Shown one piece after another: positions 9,167 to 17,521 of a stretch of DNA of 64,000 nucleotides; positions within the stretch are counted from its first letter, which is position 1, and each line of letters opens with the position of its first letter. The notes under the pieces are model-generated. The model was not told where the DNA came from. It ran no database searches and saw only the letters and a program-made list of their open reading frames with translations. The position numbers and the translations under genes are program-made. Origin of the DNA: Halomonas huangheensis (lineage in GTDB: Bacteria > Pseudomonadota > Gammaproteobacteria > Pseudomonadales > Halomonadaceae); assembly GCF_001431725.1 (NCBI RefSeq), contig NZ_CP013106.1:2356001-2420000 (forward strand). Direction: 5' to 3'.

Positions 9167-9189
9167 GAGGCCGCTTCTGAGGCGGCCTC
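9167..9189. terminator. Hairpin between convergent regA and bdhA
   Basis: Stem GAGGCCGC/GCGGCCTC with a 7-nt loop between two convergent genes. There is no clear T-run on either side, so it is a weak or factor-assisted terminator. Confidence 0.5.
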
Positions 9190-9229
9190 ATGCATCTCGC
9201 ATGTTGATCCGGAACGACTCAAACCAAAG

Positions 9230-9994
9230 CTACTGAGCGGTCCATCCCAGATCAATATTCCAGCTCGCCCCAGTCACAGCACCAGCAGCATCCGACGCCA
9301 GATAAGCGACCAGAGAAGCCACCTCGGACGGTTCGATAAGGCGCTTTACTGCCGCATTCTTGAGCATGACCTGTTCGATCACTTCCTGTTCGCTCAAACC
9401 ATGCAGCTTCGCTTGATCGGCGATCTGATTGTCGACCAGCGGGGTTTTCACGTAAGCGGGAAGCAGTGCATTGGCCGTAATACCCTGAGCGCCACCTTCG
9501 AGCGCCGCTGTCCTGGTGAGGCCAATCAACCCATGCTTGGCACTGATATAAGCCGCCTTGCCCGGTGAAGCCACCTGGGCATGTACCGAGGCGATATTGA
9601 TGATGCGTCCCCAGCCGTTCTCACGCATCGATGGCCATGCCGCCTGGGTGAGTAGAAAGGGAGCAGTCAGCATCAGATCAATGATCTGACGCCACTTCTG
9701 CTCGGGGAACTCTTCGATTGGTGCGACGTGCTGGATGCCTGCGTTATTGACCAGAATATCGACACGCCCGAACCGGGATACCGCATCGGCGACGGCACTG
9801 CGACAGGCATCCGCGTCAGTGAGGTCCGCCTGGTGAAACACCGCACCGACCTTCTCGGCAACAACGGCGCCAGCCGGGTTGAAATCCACCGCCATGACCT
9901 GCAATCCCTGTTCACGTAGCTGGCCCACAACGGCAGCGCCAATGCCACTGCTGGTGCCGGTAACAAGGGCGACTCTCGGGGTTGTTGCTGACAT
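9230..9994 (-). CDS. bdhA: 3-hydroxybutyrate dehydrogenase
   Basis: Cytoplasmic NAD-dependent short-chain dehydrogenase converting 3-hydroxybutyrate to acetoacetate in polyhydroxybutyrate turnover. It has 254 residues with the cofactor motif TGTSSGIG near residue 13, NNAGIQHVAPIEEFP near 87 (typical of this enzyme rather than FabG), the active-site serine in IASVHAQVASPGK and the YISAKHG Tyr/Lys pair. AAGGAG lies close before the ATG. The scoA-scoB acetoacetyl-CoA transferase genes 5 kb away would complete conversion to acetoacetyl-CoA. Confidence 0.93.
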   Translation of the reverse strand: MSATTPRVALVTGTSSGIGAAVVGQLREQGLQVMAVDFNPAGAVVAEKVGAVFHQADLTDADACRSAVADAVSRFGRVDILVNNAGIQHVAPIEEFPEQKWRQIIDLMLTAPFLLTQAAWPSMRENGWGRIINIASVHAQVASPGKAAYISAKHGLIGLTRTAALEGGAQGITANALLPAYVKTPLVDNQIADQAKLHGLSEQEVIEQVMLKNAAVKRLIEPSEVASLVAYLASDAAGAVTGASWNIDLGWTAQ

Positions 9995-10274
9995 GCGTGT
10001 CTCCTTTCATCAAAAGGCCTCGCGGATGCCATCCGCCAGGCCGACAAGGACAGAATCACAGCATAGGGAATGCTGCGTCGCAGAACCAGTGTCGTACCGG
10101 AAGTATCCCAGGCCCGGCGCCGACAATCTGACCTTCTACAATAGGTCGTCACATTGCACTGCACAAATGATCATGGAGTGGTAGCATTTCACAGCAAAGT
10201 GGCCATACACAGCAGGCGCCAGCTACCTTGTACAGGCCCCTGTCGCCCACTCATCAGTGATCACGGAGTTGCTC

Positions 10275-10319
10275 ATGTCACCAGAGCAAATGTCTTCAGA
10301 ACAGATGTCTTCAGAACAG
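10275..10319 (+). repeat. 15-bp in-frame triplication at the start of the IMPase gene
   Basis: Three consecutive 15-bp units beginning ATGTC encode MSPEQ, MSSEQ, MSSEQ. The last two units are identical; the first differs at four positions. Each unit starts with ATG, so each could be a start codon. Confidence 0.95.
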
Positions 10320-11126
10320 CGCCTCAACAAAGCCATCGAAATCGCCAATGCGGCAGGACGTATGGTTCTCGAAGCGCGTGAAGCGGACAATCTCGAACAC
10401 CACTTCAAGGATGGCCAGGAACTGGTCACCACCACTGACGTGGCAGTCGATACTCTCATCCGTGAGCAGCTCGAGATGTGCTTTCCCGGCGAGCAACGCC
10501 TGAGTGAAGAACTTGCTCCGGATCGCGATGCTGTCGAGCATGGGGGAGCACTATGGGTCGTTGACCCCATCGACGGCACTGTCAACTTCGCTCATGGACT
10601 GCGCCATGTCGCAGTCTCCATCGCCTATGTCGAGGATGGTGTCACCCAACTGGGCGTTGTGCATGCACCGTTTCTGAACGAGACCTTCACGGCCCTGCGT
10701 GGAGTAGGGGCCTGGCGCAATGGACAACCTATCAAGGCCAGTAATGGCACGAACCTGGAGCACAGTCTCGTCGCCACCGGCTTCCCTTACCGCCGCGACA
10801 GTCGCCCACCGCTGATGCGCCGCCTGCACGCAGTGCTCAGCCACTGCCGCGACATCAGACGCAACGGCGCCGCCGCCCTCGATCTCTGTGATGTGGCTTG
10901 CGGCAGACTCGACGCCTACTACGAGACGGTATCGCCCTGGGACTTCGCCGCTGGCTGGTTGATCGCCAGAGAAGCAGGTGCAGCGACCGGCCACCTCTAT
11001 CCGTGCCCGGATGGCATACCGGAAGATCTGTACGGTGAGAACCTGCTGGTATGCAGCCGCGGCATATTCGATGAACTCGGCGACCTGCTGCGGGATGCCG
11101 ATGCCGGCAAGTTCAACGACCACTGA
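10275..11126 (+). CDS. Inositol monophosphatase family protein (SuhB-like)
   Basis: Mg-dependent sugar or inositol phosphatase of the IMPase superfamily, about 283 residues. Metal-site motifs are intact: WVVDPIDGTVNF near residue 95 and SPWDFAAGWLIAREAG near 222; an EELAP glutamate near 78 also fits. GGAG at 10265 lies 6 nt before the chosen ATG; an upstream in-frame GTG at 10257 has no better site. The N-terminus carries three MS(P/S)EQ repeats not seen in typical SuhB. Substrate cannot be told from sequence: myo-inositol-1-phosphate and related sugar phosphates are the family norm. It stands alone. Confidence 0.85.
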   Translation: MSPEQMSSEQMSSEQRLNKAIEIANAAGRMVLEAREADNLEHHFKDGQELVTTTDVAVDTLIREQLEMCFPGEQRLSEELAPDRDAVEHGGALWVVDPIDGTVNFAHGLRHVAVSIAYVEDGVTQLGVVHAPFLNETFTALRGVGAWRNGQPIKASNGTNLEHSLVATGFPYRRDSRPPLMRRLHAVLSHCRDIRRNGAAALDLCDVACGRLDAYYETVSPWDFAAGWLIAREAGAATGHLYPCPDGIPEDLYGENLLVCSRGIFDELGDLLRDADAGKFNDH

Positions 11127-11267
11127 ACACACGGAACTCACACCCGCGATAGCGAGGATCGATCAGCATTCGCGGGAAGCAACTATTGGCGATGAACGTC
11201 ACAATCGTTCACAATGCGCCCATCCTCTCTATCCTCTTCAATGCACCTCGGAGTGCAAGGAGCTGTA

Positions 11268-11537
11268 ATGTTTGTTGTCATCTTCGGCCGCCCCGCTTGT
11301 CCCTTCTGCGTGCGCGCCAAGGAGTTGGCCTCTCGTCTGAGCGATGCCGGTAGCATCGAAGGCTATCGCTACATCGATATCCATGAAGAAGGCATTACCA
11401 AAGCCGACATGGAGAAGACCATCGGCAAGCCAGTCGAGACCGTTCCACAGATCTTTGTCGACCAGACACATATCGGTGGCTTCACCGAGTTCGACCAGTA
11501 CGTGCGTGATAACGCTCTGGCAACCGAAGCCTCCTGA
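11268..11537 (+). CDS. grxA: Glutaredoxin 1
   Basis: Cytoplasmic dithiol glutaredoxin of 89 residues, reducing disulfides in ribonucleotide reductase and other proteins with glutathione. The active site is GRPACPFCVRAKELA, a C-P-F-C variant of the usual CPYC. The glutathione-binding stretch KPVETVPQIFVDQTHIGG closely follows E. coli GrxA, including EGITK before it. AAGGAG at 11257-11262 sits 5 nt before the ATG. A G+C-rich hairpin follows. Confidence 0.93.
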   Translation: MFVVIFGRPACPFCVRAKELASRLSDAGSIEGYRYIDIHEEGITKADMEKTIGKPVETVPQIFVDQTHIGGFTEFDQYVRDNALATEAS

Positions 11538-11574
11538 TAGAAGCCGCCTGATACCAGCATCGATGATTCCCTCC

Positions 11575-11596
11575 AGGGCCGCCTACCGGCGGCCTT
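11575..11596 (+). terminator. Terminator-like hairpin after grxA
   Basis: AGGGCCGCC pairs with GGCGGCCTT (one G-U) around a TACC loop, followed by TGTCAT. The T-run is weak. Confidence 0.5.
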
Positions 11597-11743
11597 GTCA
11601 TATCCAGCGTTCTGTCGTCCACCTGCCACCGTCCTGGTGCCGTTGAATAAACGTGTCTGGCCTGCGCCTATACTCAAGGCGCAAACAATAGGCTACGGCC
11701 AACAACAAGGCATGGAACCACCCAGCAGGCTTAAGGACCGGCA

Positions 11744-12502
11744 ATGACTGAGCAGCCATCAATCAGCCAACAATTGTGGCTGGATTTTATCCATCAGCAT
11801 CCAGAAGTCGGAGCACTGCGCCTGTGGCCAGCCGAGTCTCCGCTGGAATATCTCGTATTGGCCACCCTCAGCCAATCTCCCTGGAATATGGCCAATACGC
11901 TGACACAGCTCGAGGAACATGGTTATCGTGCTGTCAGCCACTATGCGCTGGCAGACCGCGGCCTATTGGTGTCACTACTGGCCAGTAATCGGCCAGGGCC
12001 ACGATTGATCATCATCGAGTTGCAGACCACTCGCTTATCCTCGCCCGCACGAACCACACTTCAGCAACTGGTGACCGCTGGCGTACCAAACCAACAGCCA
12101 TTGCTCGGCGCCAGCCGCCCCTGGCCAATACCCGACTGGGCCAGCTATCAGTTACTGCAGGATGATCATCCCCTTGCGGGTTGGCTGGCAGTGATGGGGC
12201 CGCGGGTCCATCACGTTGGTTACGACTGCGCCCAACTGGGGCGATCGCTCGCCGAGCTCGATAACGAGCTTCAGGTGCATGGCTTCAAACCAGCGGCAGT
12301 CAACGAGCAGCTATTGCCGGTATCGGCGCTGATCGAGCACCGCTACTATTCCGCTTGTTCACGCCGTCAGGCCTTCGCCGATGGCGATGAACACCGCATT
12401 GCATCAGGCGGCTTGCAGTTGGTGCACTCTCCACCCAGCGCTGGCAATGAACGTGTGGCGGATGTGCTGCTGCCACCCTATACGTGGTGCGAGATTTCCT
12501 GA
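11744..12502 (+). CDS. Uncharacterised 252-residue protein
   Basis: Not confidently recognised. The protein is soluble, with no signal peptide or membrane segment. LEEHGYRAVSHYALADRGLLV near residue 57 and HHVGYDCAQLGRSLAEL near 155 recall the two halves of DUF1338/VOC-like proteins (2-oxoadipate dioxygenase type), but the match is by eye and weak. AAGGA lies 6 nt before the ATG, which supports a real gene. The last 25 bp overlap the 3' end of the convergent MFS gene. Codon use resembles its neighbours. Confidence 0.75.
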   Translation: MTEQPSISQQLWLDFIHQHPEVGALRLWPAESPLEYLVLATLSQSPWNMANTLTQLEEHGYRAVSHYALADRGLLVSLLASNRPGPRLIIIELQTTRLSSPARTTLQQLVTAGVPNQQPLLGASRPWPIPDWASYQLLQDDHPLAGWLAVMGPRVHHVGYDCAQLGRSLAELDNELQVHGFKPAAVNEQLLPVSALIEHRYYSACSRRQAFADGDEHRIASGGLQLVHSPPSAGNERVADVLLPPYTWCEIS

Positions 12503-13761
12503 GGTTCCAACTCGAGTTCAAGCTGTTGAGGTTCGAGGCGAGGATCCAGCTCGGTGAAGTGCGGTGTTTCCATGACCGGTACTGCGACGAAGGGCTCCTG
12601 CTCAACGAATTCGGTTCGTTCACCATGCAGGCGCACCATGACGAACATGGCGAGGCTGAACGCTGCGGCACCGAGGAATAACCACAGGCCATCGGGTCCC
12701 GCCACCTGCATCACCAGCGAGGCACTGAAGGGACCGACCACCGAGCCGATGCCATACCAGATCATCAGCTTGGCATTGGCCGCGACCACCTCTTCCGGCT
12801 CAAGCCAGTCATTGGTATGCGCCAGACTCAATGAGTACAGCGTGTGCAGCATTGCAGTGTGGAAGCAGGCAACAACCAACAGAATCCAGAAACTTGCGTT
12901 GCCCACCGCCGAGATGATCGCACCAGTCACCGTCATCACGATCGCCATCCACAGAATGACCCGCCGACGATCGAGGCGATCCGATACACGCCCAAGCGCC
13001 CACTGTGCAACCAGTGCAACCAGCGTGGTAATCGCCATGAAGCGCGCCGTCTGCGCCGTGGTCAACCCGATTTCCTGACCATAATATGGCGTCATGGCGA
13101 AGAACGCCTGTGCCATCAAGCCACCGGTAAATGCTCCGAGCAAGCCGACCGGCGCTCGCTGGTAGAGCGCCTTGAGGCGTATCTTGCGCGGCTGTATATC
13201 ATGGTGACGGCTGGGGCCGTGGATACGATGGATCGACAGCGGTACCAGCGACAATGCGAACAGCATCCCCACCACCGAGAACAATACCGGGCCGGATGGG
13301 TCGGCAAGATTGAGCATCCACTGCCCTCCCGCCAGCGAGGTGGTCGATATCACCATATACCACCCCAGCACTCGCCCACGGTTGTCATTGGTGGACTCAC
13401 CCGATACCCATGACTCCATCACCATCAGCATACCGGCAGTTGCGGCACCACCCACCAGGCGCCAGACCAACCACGCCCAGGGGTTTATCCACAAGCCATG
13501 AGCCATCGCGGTCACTGCCAGGGAAGCCGCACAGGCAGCGAAGACGCGAATATGCCCAACTCCGCGAATACGCTTCTCCAGCCAGTAACTGCCGAACACG
13601 AAGCCGAGCGAGAAGCTCGACATCAACAACCCCGCCATCTGCGAAGGAAATCCTTCCAGCGACATACGTACGCCGAGCAGCGTCATGATCAATCCATGGC
13701 CGAGCAGAAAGCTGATCTCGCAGAGGAACAGGATCGGCAAGGTGGCAGGCAGGGCGCGCAA
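12478..13761 (-). CDS. MFS transporter, YcaD-like
   Basis: Inner-membrane carrier of the major facilitator superfamily with about 12 membrane segments and 427 residues. The loop GRVLGWYM and the repeat GRVSDRLDRRRV fit MFS motif A, and the N-terminal half resembles YcaD/YfcJ-like families. A TTG start is used: the first membrane segment (LPILFLCEISFLLGHGLIM) would be lost with any later ATG, and GGGAG lies 6 nt upstream. The C-terminal 45 residues are a glutamate-rich tail after the last helix, longer than usual. The substrate is unknown. A 16-bp palindrome covers its ribosome site. Confidence 0.85.
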   Translation of the reverse strand: MRALPATLPILFLCEISFLLGHGLIMTLLGVRMSLEGFPSQMAGLLMSSFSLGFVFGSYWLEKRIRGVGHIRVFAACAASLAVTAMAHGLWINPWAWLVWRLVGGAATAGMLMVMESWVSGESTNDNRGRVLGWYMVISTTSLAGGQWMLNLADPSGPVLFSVVGMLFALSLVPLSIHRIHGPSRHHDIQPRKIRLKALYQRAPVGLLGAFTGGLMAQAFFAMTPYYGQEIGLTTAQTARFMAITTLVALVAQWALGRVSDRLDRRRVILWMAIVMTVTGAIISAVGNASFWILLVVACFHTAMLHTLYSLSLAHTNDWLEPEEVVAANAKLMIWYGIGSVVGPFSASLVMQVAGPDGLWLFLGAAAFSLAMFVMVRLHGERTEFVEQEPFVAVPVMETPHFTELDPRLEPQQLELELEPQEISHHV

Positions 13762-13764
13762 GAT

Positions 13765-13780
13765 AAACTCCCGGGAGTTT
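13765..13780. promoter_or_regulatory. 16-bp perfect palindrome over the MFS ribosome site
   Basis: AAACTCCC/GGGAGTTT, centred 11 bp upstream of the TTG start, includes the Shine-Dalgarno GGGAG. It could be a repressor operator or an RNA hairpin that hides the ribosome site. The inner 14 bp recur at 44699-44712. Confidence 0.5.
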
Positions 13781-13961
13781 CAGGGTGGGTTGGGGCCGAG
13801 CATTCTACTGGCTGAAGAGATATCTTCCATCCCTCGGCAGCAGGATAATCCACAGATTCTGTGGATAACGCTGTGCATCAAGACGTTTGAAAACCCGCCG
13901 AGCGCGACAATCTCTAGCCTCGACTCAAGTTGGTCATAAAATCGACAACTGCTCGATACAC

Positions 13962-13989
13962 AAATGGCCCGGCGAGAGCCGGGCCATTT
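13962..13989. terminator. Bidirectional terminator-type hairpin after scoAB
   Basis: Twelve perfect base pairs, AAATGGCCCGGC against GCCGGGCCATTT, with a GAGA tetraloop (TCTC on the other strand). It lies 53 bp past the scoB stop. The AAAT/ATTT ends give a short T-run in both directions. Confidence 0.7.
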
Positions 13990-14026
13990 GTTGTGCCGGA
14001 AGTGCAGCAATCCCTGTCGCGCTTTC

Positions 14027-14056
14027 GTTACTCGAAGGTCAGTTACTCGAAGGTCA
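14027..14056 (-). repeat. 15-bp tandem duplication that includes the scoB stop codon
   Basis: Two adjacent perfect copies of GTTACTCGAAGGTCA. Read on the minus strand, the last scoB codons are T-F-E-stop, and the duplicate gives L-T-F-E-stop in the same frame, so a second stop follows 15 bp later. Confidence 0.95.
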
Positions 14057-14702
14057 TTTCCGGAACATGATCGGGCACGACCAACTTGCCTGCGGTCTTT
14101 TCCTTGATCTCTTCGACACTGACACCCGGCGCGCGCTCCTTGAGAATGAAAGCGCCATCCTTGATCTCAAGGTAGGCAAGATCGGTCAGGACACGGTTGA
14201 TGCAACCGGCACCGGTCAGCGGCAGCGTACACTGCTCGAGTAGCTTGGAAGTTCCATCCTTGGATGCATGGGTCATGGTACAGATGATGTTCTCTGCTCC
14301 AGCGACCAGGTCCATCGCGCCCCCCATGCCCTTGATCAACTTGCCGGGAATCATCCACGAAGCAATATTGCCATTCTGATCAACTTCGAAGGCGCCGAGG
14401 ACAGTGAGATCGACATGGCCGCCGCGGATCATGGCAAACGACTCGGCAGACGAGAAGATCGCCGAGCCTGGTCGGCTGGTGACTGTCTGTTTGCCGGCGT
14501 TGATCATGTCAGCATCGACTTCATCCTCGGTGGGAAACTGGCCCATGCCCAGCAAACCATTCTCGGACTGCAGCATTACGTCCATGCCTTCCGGAATATA
14601 GTTGGCCACCAACGTCGGGATGCCGATGCCCAGGTTGACGTAGAAACCATCTTCGAGCTCGCGCGCGACGCGCTGCGCCATTTGTTCACGAGTGAGTGCC
14701 AT
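14043..14702 (-). CDS. scoB: 3-oxoacid CoA-transferase subunit B
   Basis: Beta subunit of succinyl-CoA or acetyl-CoA:acetoacetate CoA-transferase, 219 residues. The catalytic glutamate is in QSENGLLGMG near residue 47, and NLGIGIPT near 23 and MTHASKDGTSK near 142 are family hallmarks. AGAGG lies 7 nt before the ATG. It follows scoA by 58 bp on the same strand, forming the enzyme's second chain. With bdhA it would let the cell use 3-hydroxybutyrate or acetoacetate. The 3' end carries a stop-codon duplication. Confidence 0.95.
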   Translation of the reverse strand: MALTREQMAQRVARELEDGFYVNLGIGIPTLVANYIPEGMDVMLQSENGLLGMGQFPTEDEVDADMINAGKQTVTSRPGSAIFSSAESFAMIRGGHVDLTVLGAFEVDQNGNIASWMIPGKLIKGMGGAMDLVAGAENIICTMTHASKDGTSKLLEQCTLPLTGAGCINRVLTDLAYLEIKDGAFILKERAPGVSVEEIKEKTAGKLVVPDHVPEMTFE

Positions 14703-14760
14703 CTTGATACCTCTTGTGTTCGGTGGAGAAGTCAGCCGTTTGTACTGGCGTCAAATCCGC

Positions 14761-15462
14761 TCAGGATTCACGCACGGTGCGCTTCTCGATGCGCTTCTCG
14801 AAGGTTCCCTGGATCAGGCGGTCAACATAGATGCCCGGTGTATGGATCTGGTCGGGGTCCAGTTCACCCGGTTCAACGATCTCCTCCACTTCGACCACGG
14901 TGATCCGACCTGCCGTAGCCACCATCGGATTGAAGTTACGCGCCGTCTTGCGATACATGACATTGCCGTAACGATCCGCCTTCCAGCCTTTGACGATGGC
15001 GAAGTCGCCGACGATGGCTTCCTCGAGGATATAGTGTCGGCCATTGAACTCCCGGACTTCCTTGCCATCGCCAATCGGCGTGCCATACCCGGTTGCTGTG
15101 TAGAAGGCGGGAATGCCAGCACCTCCGGCGCGCAGTCGCTCGGCCAGAGTGCCTTGAGGTGTCAACTGAACATCGATCTCACCATCGAGCATCTGGCGTT
15201 CGAACAACGCATTCTCACCGACGTAGGAGGCCAGAATTCGACTGATCTGGCGGTCTTCCAGCAGAACACCGAGTCCAAAGCCATCTACCCCACAGTTATT
15301 GGAGACCACGGTCAAGTCCTTGACCGCACGACGCTTGATCTCGGCAATCAGGTTTTCGGGAATGCCGCACAGTCCGAAACCTCCGGCGAGCACCGTCATC
15401 CCGCTGTCGATGCCGTCCATCGCCTCTTCATACGAATACACGCGCTTGTCGAATCCGGCCAT
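14761..15462 (-). CDS. scoA: 3-oxoacid CoA-transferase subunit A
   Basis: Alpha subunit of the acetoacetate CoA-transferase, 233 residues. It shows the CoA-binding signature [13 protein letters not shown] near residue 28, [11 protein letters not shown] near 56, and the C-terminal [19 protein letters not shown] typical of this subunit. GAGG precedes the ATG by about 7 nt. It is the first gene of the scoA-scoB pair and is divergent from a LysR regulator with a 163-bp gap that holds a long palindrome, so regulation by that LysR protein is likely. Confidence 0.95.
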   Translation of the reverse strand: MAGFDKRVYSYEEAMDGIDSGMTVLAGGFGLCGIPENLIAEIKRRAVKDLTVVSNNCGVDGFGLGVLLEDRQISRILASYVGENALFERQMLDGEIDVQLTPQGTLAERLRAGGAGIPAFYTATGYGTPIGDGKEVREFNGRHYILEEAIVGDFAIVKGWKADRYGNVMYRKTARNFNPMVATAGRITVVEVEEIVEPGELDPDQIHTPGIYVDRLIQGTFEKRIEKRTVRES

Positions 15463-15493
15463 TATGGCGCCTCATCTGTTGTCTGATGTGGAT

Positions 15494-15535
15494 GCTATGT
15501 GATTAGTGCTATGTGGTTAATACAGTGTGGACAGT
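15494..15535 (-). repeat. 14-bp degenerate tandem repeat in the scoA leader
   Basis: Three units in plus-strand order: GCTATGTGATTAGT, GCTATGTGGTTAAT, ACAGTGTGGACAGT. The first two differ at two positions. They lie 32-73 bp upstream of scoA. Confidence 0.8.
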
Positions 15536-15577
15536 GTTGCCTCTTGTCATATATTTGTTAAGTTTGTTTTTCTTATC

Positions 15578-15602
15578 AATTTATTGGAAATTCCAATAAA
15601 TT
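15578..15602. promoter_or_regulatory. 25-bp perfect palindrome between scoA and lysR (operator candidate)
   Basis: Each arm is 12 bp (AATTTATTGGAA and its complement) around one central A, with no mismatch. It lies 23 bp before the lysR start and 115 bp before scoA, in the divergent promoter region. It contains T-N11-A spacings expected of LysR sites. Confidence 0.7.
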
Positions 15603-15625
15603 TGACCTTGGTCGTACACTCATGA

Positions 15626-16543
15626 GTGCCGAATCCCATGACCGTTAAACAACTGCGTGCCTTTCTTGCCGTCGCACGTACGCTCAGTTTCACGCAGGCC
15701 TGCGACCAACTTCATATGTCTCAGCCGGCCCTGAGCCTTGCCATCAAGGGACTCGAAGAGAGCCTCGGCGGTCGCTTGATGATCCGCACCACCCGCAGTG
15801 TACGACTGACCCCGGAAGGTGAATCTCTGGTACCACTGGCCAAGCGCCTGCTTGCCGACTGGGACAACACCGAGGAATTGTTGCGCCTGCGCTTCACCCT
15901 CCAGCTCGGCCACCTGTCGTTGGCTGCCATGCCCTCCTTTGCCGCCAGTCTGTTGCCGGAGGCTCTCAACCGCTTCCGCCGCATACATCCTCGCATCAAC
16001 GTCACGGTGCATGATGTGGTCAACGAGCAGGTTATCGACATGGTGCGCCAGCGCCAGGTGGAGCTCGGCATCGCCTTTGAACCCGAGGCCAGTGGTAACC
16101 TCGACTTCGTGCCGCTCTACACTGACCGCTTTGTCGCCGTTGTGCCTCCTGACTCGCCGCTCGCCCAGCACTCCCGACTCGACTGGGACACGCTCATGAC
16201 TCGCGACTTTGTCGCCCTGCAACGCCCGTCCATGGTGCGGCGCCTGCTGGAGCAGCAACTGGGGCCACGCTATGCCTCGCTCAAGATCGCCTGCGAGGCT
16301 CACCAACTGGCCAGCGTCGGCAGAATGGTCGCCAGCGGCCTGGGAGTCAGCGCGGTCCCTTCGCTGTGTATTCGACAAATGCACGAGATCGGCGCCGTCT
16401 GTCGTCCGTTGGTAGCGCCGCGGATCGAACGCGCCGTAGGCTTGATTACCTGGAACCCTCATGAGCTCTCCGTCGCCGCTCGTGTCATGGTAGAGATGCT
16501 GGAGTCGATCAGTGTTCCACCGTCGCTGCCTGACTCAGAGTAG
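15626..16543 (+). CDS. LysR-family transcriptional regulator of scoAB (predicted)
   Basis: LysR-type regulator of about 305 residues. The N-terminal winged HTH is at residues 6-65 (AFLAVARTLSFTQACDQLHM, then SQPALSLAIKGLEESLGG), followed by the periplasmic-binding-like effector domain with RQRQVELGIAF near 150. The start is GTG; an in-frame ATG four codons later (15638) is an alternative, and neither has a clear ribosome site. It is divergent from scoA, and the 25-bp palindrome in the gap suggests it controls both itself and scoAB. The ligand is probably a metabolite of the acetoacetate pathway, by context only. Confidence 0.9.
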   Translation: MPNPMTVKQLRAFLAVARTLSFTQACDQLHMSQPALSLAIKGLEESLGGRLMIRTTRSVRLTPEGESLVPLAKRLLADWDNTEELLRLRFTLQLGHLSLAAMPSFAASLLPEALNRFRRIHPRINVTVHDVVNEQVIDMVRQRQVELGIAFEPEASGNLDFVPLYTDRFVAVVPPDSPLAQHSRLDWDTLMTRDFVALQRPSMVRRLLEQQLGPRYASLKIACEAHQLASVGRMVASGLGVSAVPSLCIRQMHEIGAVCRPLVAPRIERAVGLITWNPHELSVAARVMVEMLESISVPPSLPDSE

Positions 16544-16645
16544 TCCACTGCGGCGACCCACTGGGCATGTGAGGCACGATCCATTAGCATTGCTCGACTC
16601 TGGACTATCAGTCCTCTGTGACTCTTCCGCATGGAGCCTGCTTGC

Positions 16646-17521
16646 ATGTCGAACATCAAGGGCCTGATCAGTGTTCTGCTGCTCATATTGAACACCTTGT
16701 TCTGGACACCGCCACTGCTGTGCCTGACTCTGATCAAGGTTGTGACACCCGGCCGGCCACTGCAGCGTCGAATCCTCGCGGGCCTCAACGCCATTGCCTT
16801 GAACTGGATCGGTTTCAACCTATGGTGGATGAAGCTCTGGGTACGTCCCAGCGTGCATCTTGAGGTTCCCGAAGAGCTCAGTCCCCAACAATGGTGGCTG
16901 GTTCTCTCCAATCATCGTAGCTGGACTGATATCTTTCTCCTGATGATGGCATTTCATCGGCGCATCCCCATGCCACGCTTCTTTCTCAAGCAGCAGTTGA
17001 TCTGGATTCCCATTGTCGGGCTGGCCTGGTGGGCACTGGAATATCCTTTCATGCGTCGCTACACCAGAGAACAACTGAACAACAATCCAGCACTTGCGGA
17101 ACGAGATCGTAAAGCTACCGAACGCATGTGCGAGCGCGCCCGTGATGTCCCCCTGTCGATCATCAACTTCGTCGAGGGCACACGATTCACGCAAGCCAAG
17201 CGCAACGAGCGACAGAGCCCCTATTCTCACCTGCTGCGACCCAAGGCCGGAGGCATCGCTCAAGTACTCAGTCTGCTCGGCGACCGCCTTGCTGGTATCA
17301 TTGATGTCACAATCGACTACCAGTCACCGAAGCCCAGCTTCTGGAGGTTTCTGTGTGGCCGCGAACAGGGCATTCGAATCGAGGCCCGCACACTGGAAAT
17401 TGAGGACTGGATGCTCGATGGCACATATCATAACGACTCGAACTACAAGGAACGCTACCATTCATGGCTGAATGCCCTGTGGCGAGAAAAGGACGCCTCA
17501 CTCGACTCGCGCCCCTGGTAA
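16646..17521 (+). CDS. PlsC-type acyltransferase, YihG-like
   Basis: Inner-membrane lysophospholipid acyltransferase of the YihG/LCLAT type, about 291 residues. There are one or two N-terminal membrane segments (residues 5-65). The catalytic HX4D motif is NHRSWTD near residue 88, and the glycerophosphate motif is INFVEGTRF near 174. The E. coli homologue adds acyl groups to lysophosphatidic acid. GGAG at 16633 is 9 nt before this ATG; the ATG at 16631 has no ribosome site. The 3' end overlaps the next gene by 58 bp in another frame. Confidence 0.88.
   Translation: MSNIKGLISVLLLILNTLFWTPPLLCLTLIKVVTPGRPLQRRILAGLNAIALNWIGFNLWWMKLWVRPSVHLEVPEELSPQQWWLVLSNHRSWTDIFLLMMAFHRRIPMPRFFLKQQLIWIPIVGLAWWALEYPFMRRYTREQLNNNPALAERDRKATERMCERARDVPLSIINFVEGTRFTQAKRNERQSPYSHLLRPKAGGIAQVLSLLGDRLAGIIDVTIDYQSPKPSFWRFLCGREQGIRIEARTLEIEDWMLDGTYHNDSNYKERYHSWLNALWREKDASLDSRPW

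Noticed and set aside
15544..15561. A third PhoB-like box (TTGTCAT-N4-TTGTTAA) upstream of lysR/scoA
   Set aside because: The second heptamer is poor, the region is simply AT-rich, and the genes have no phosphate link.
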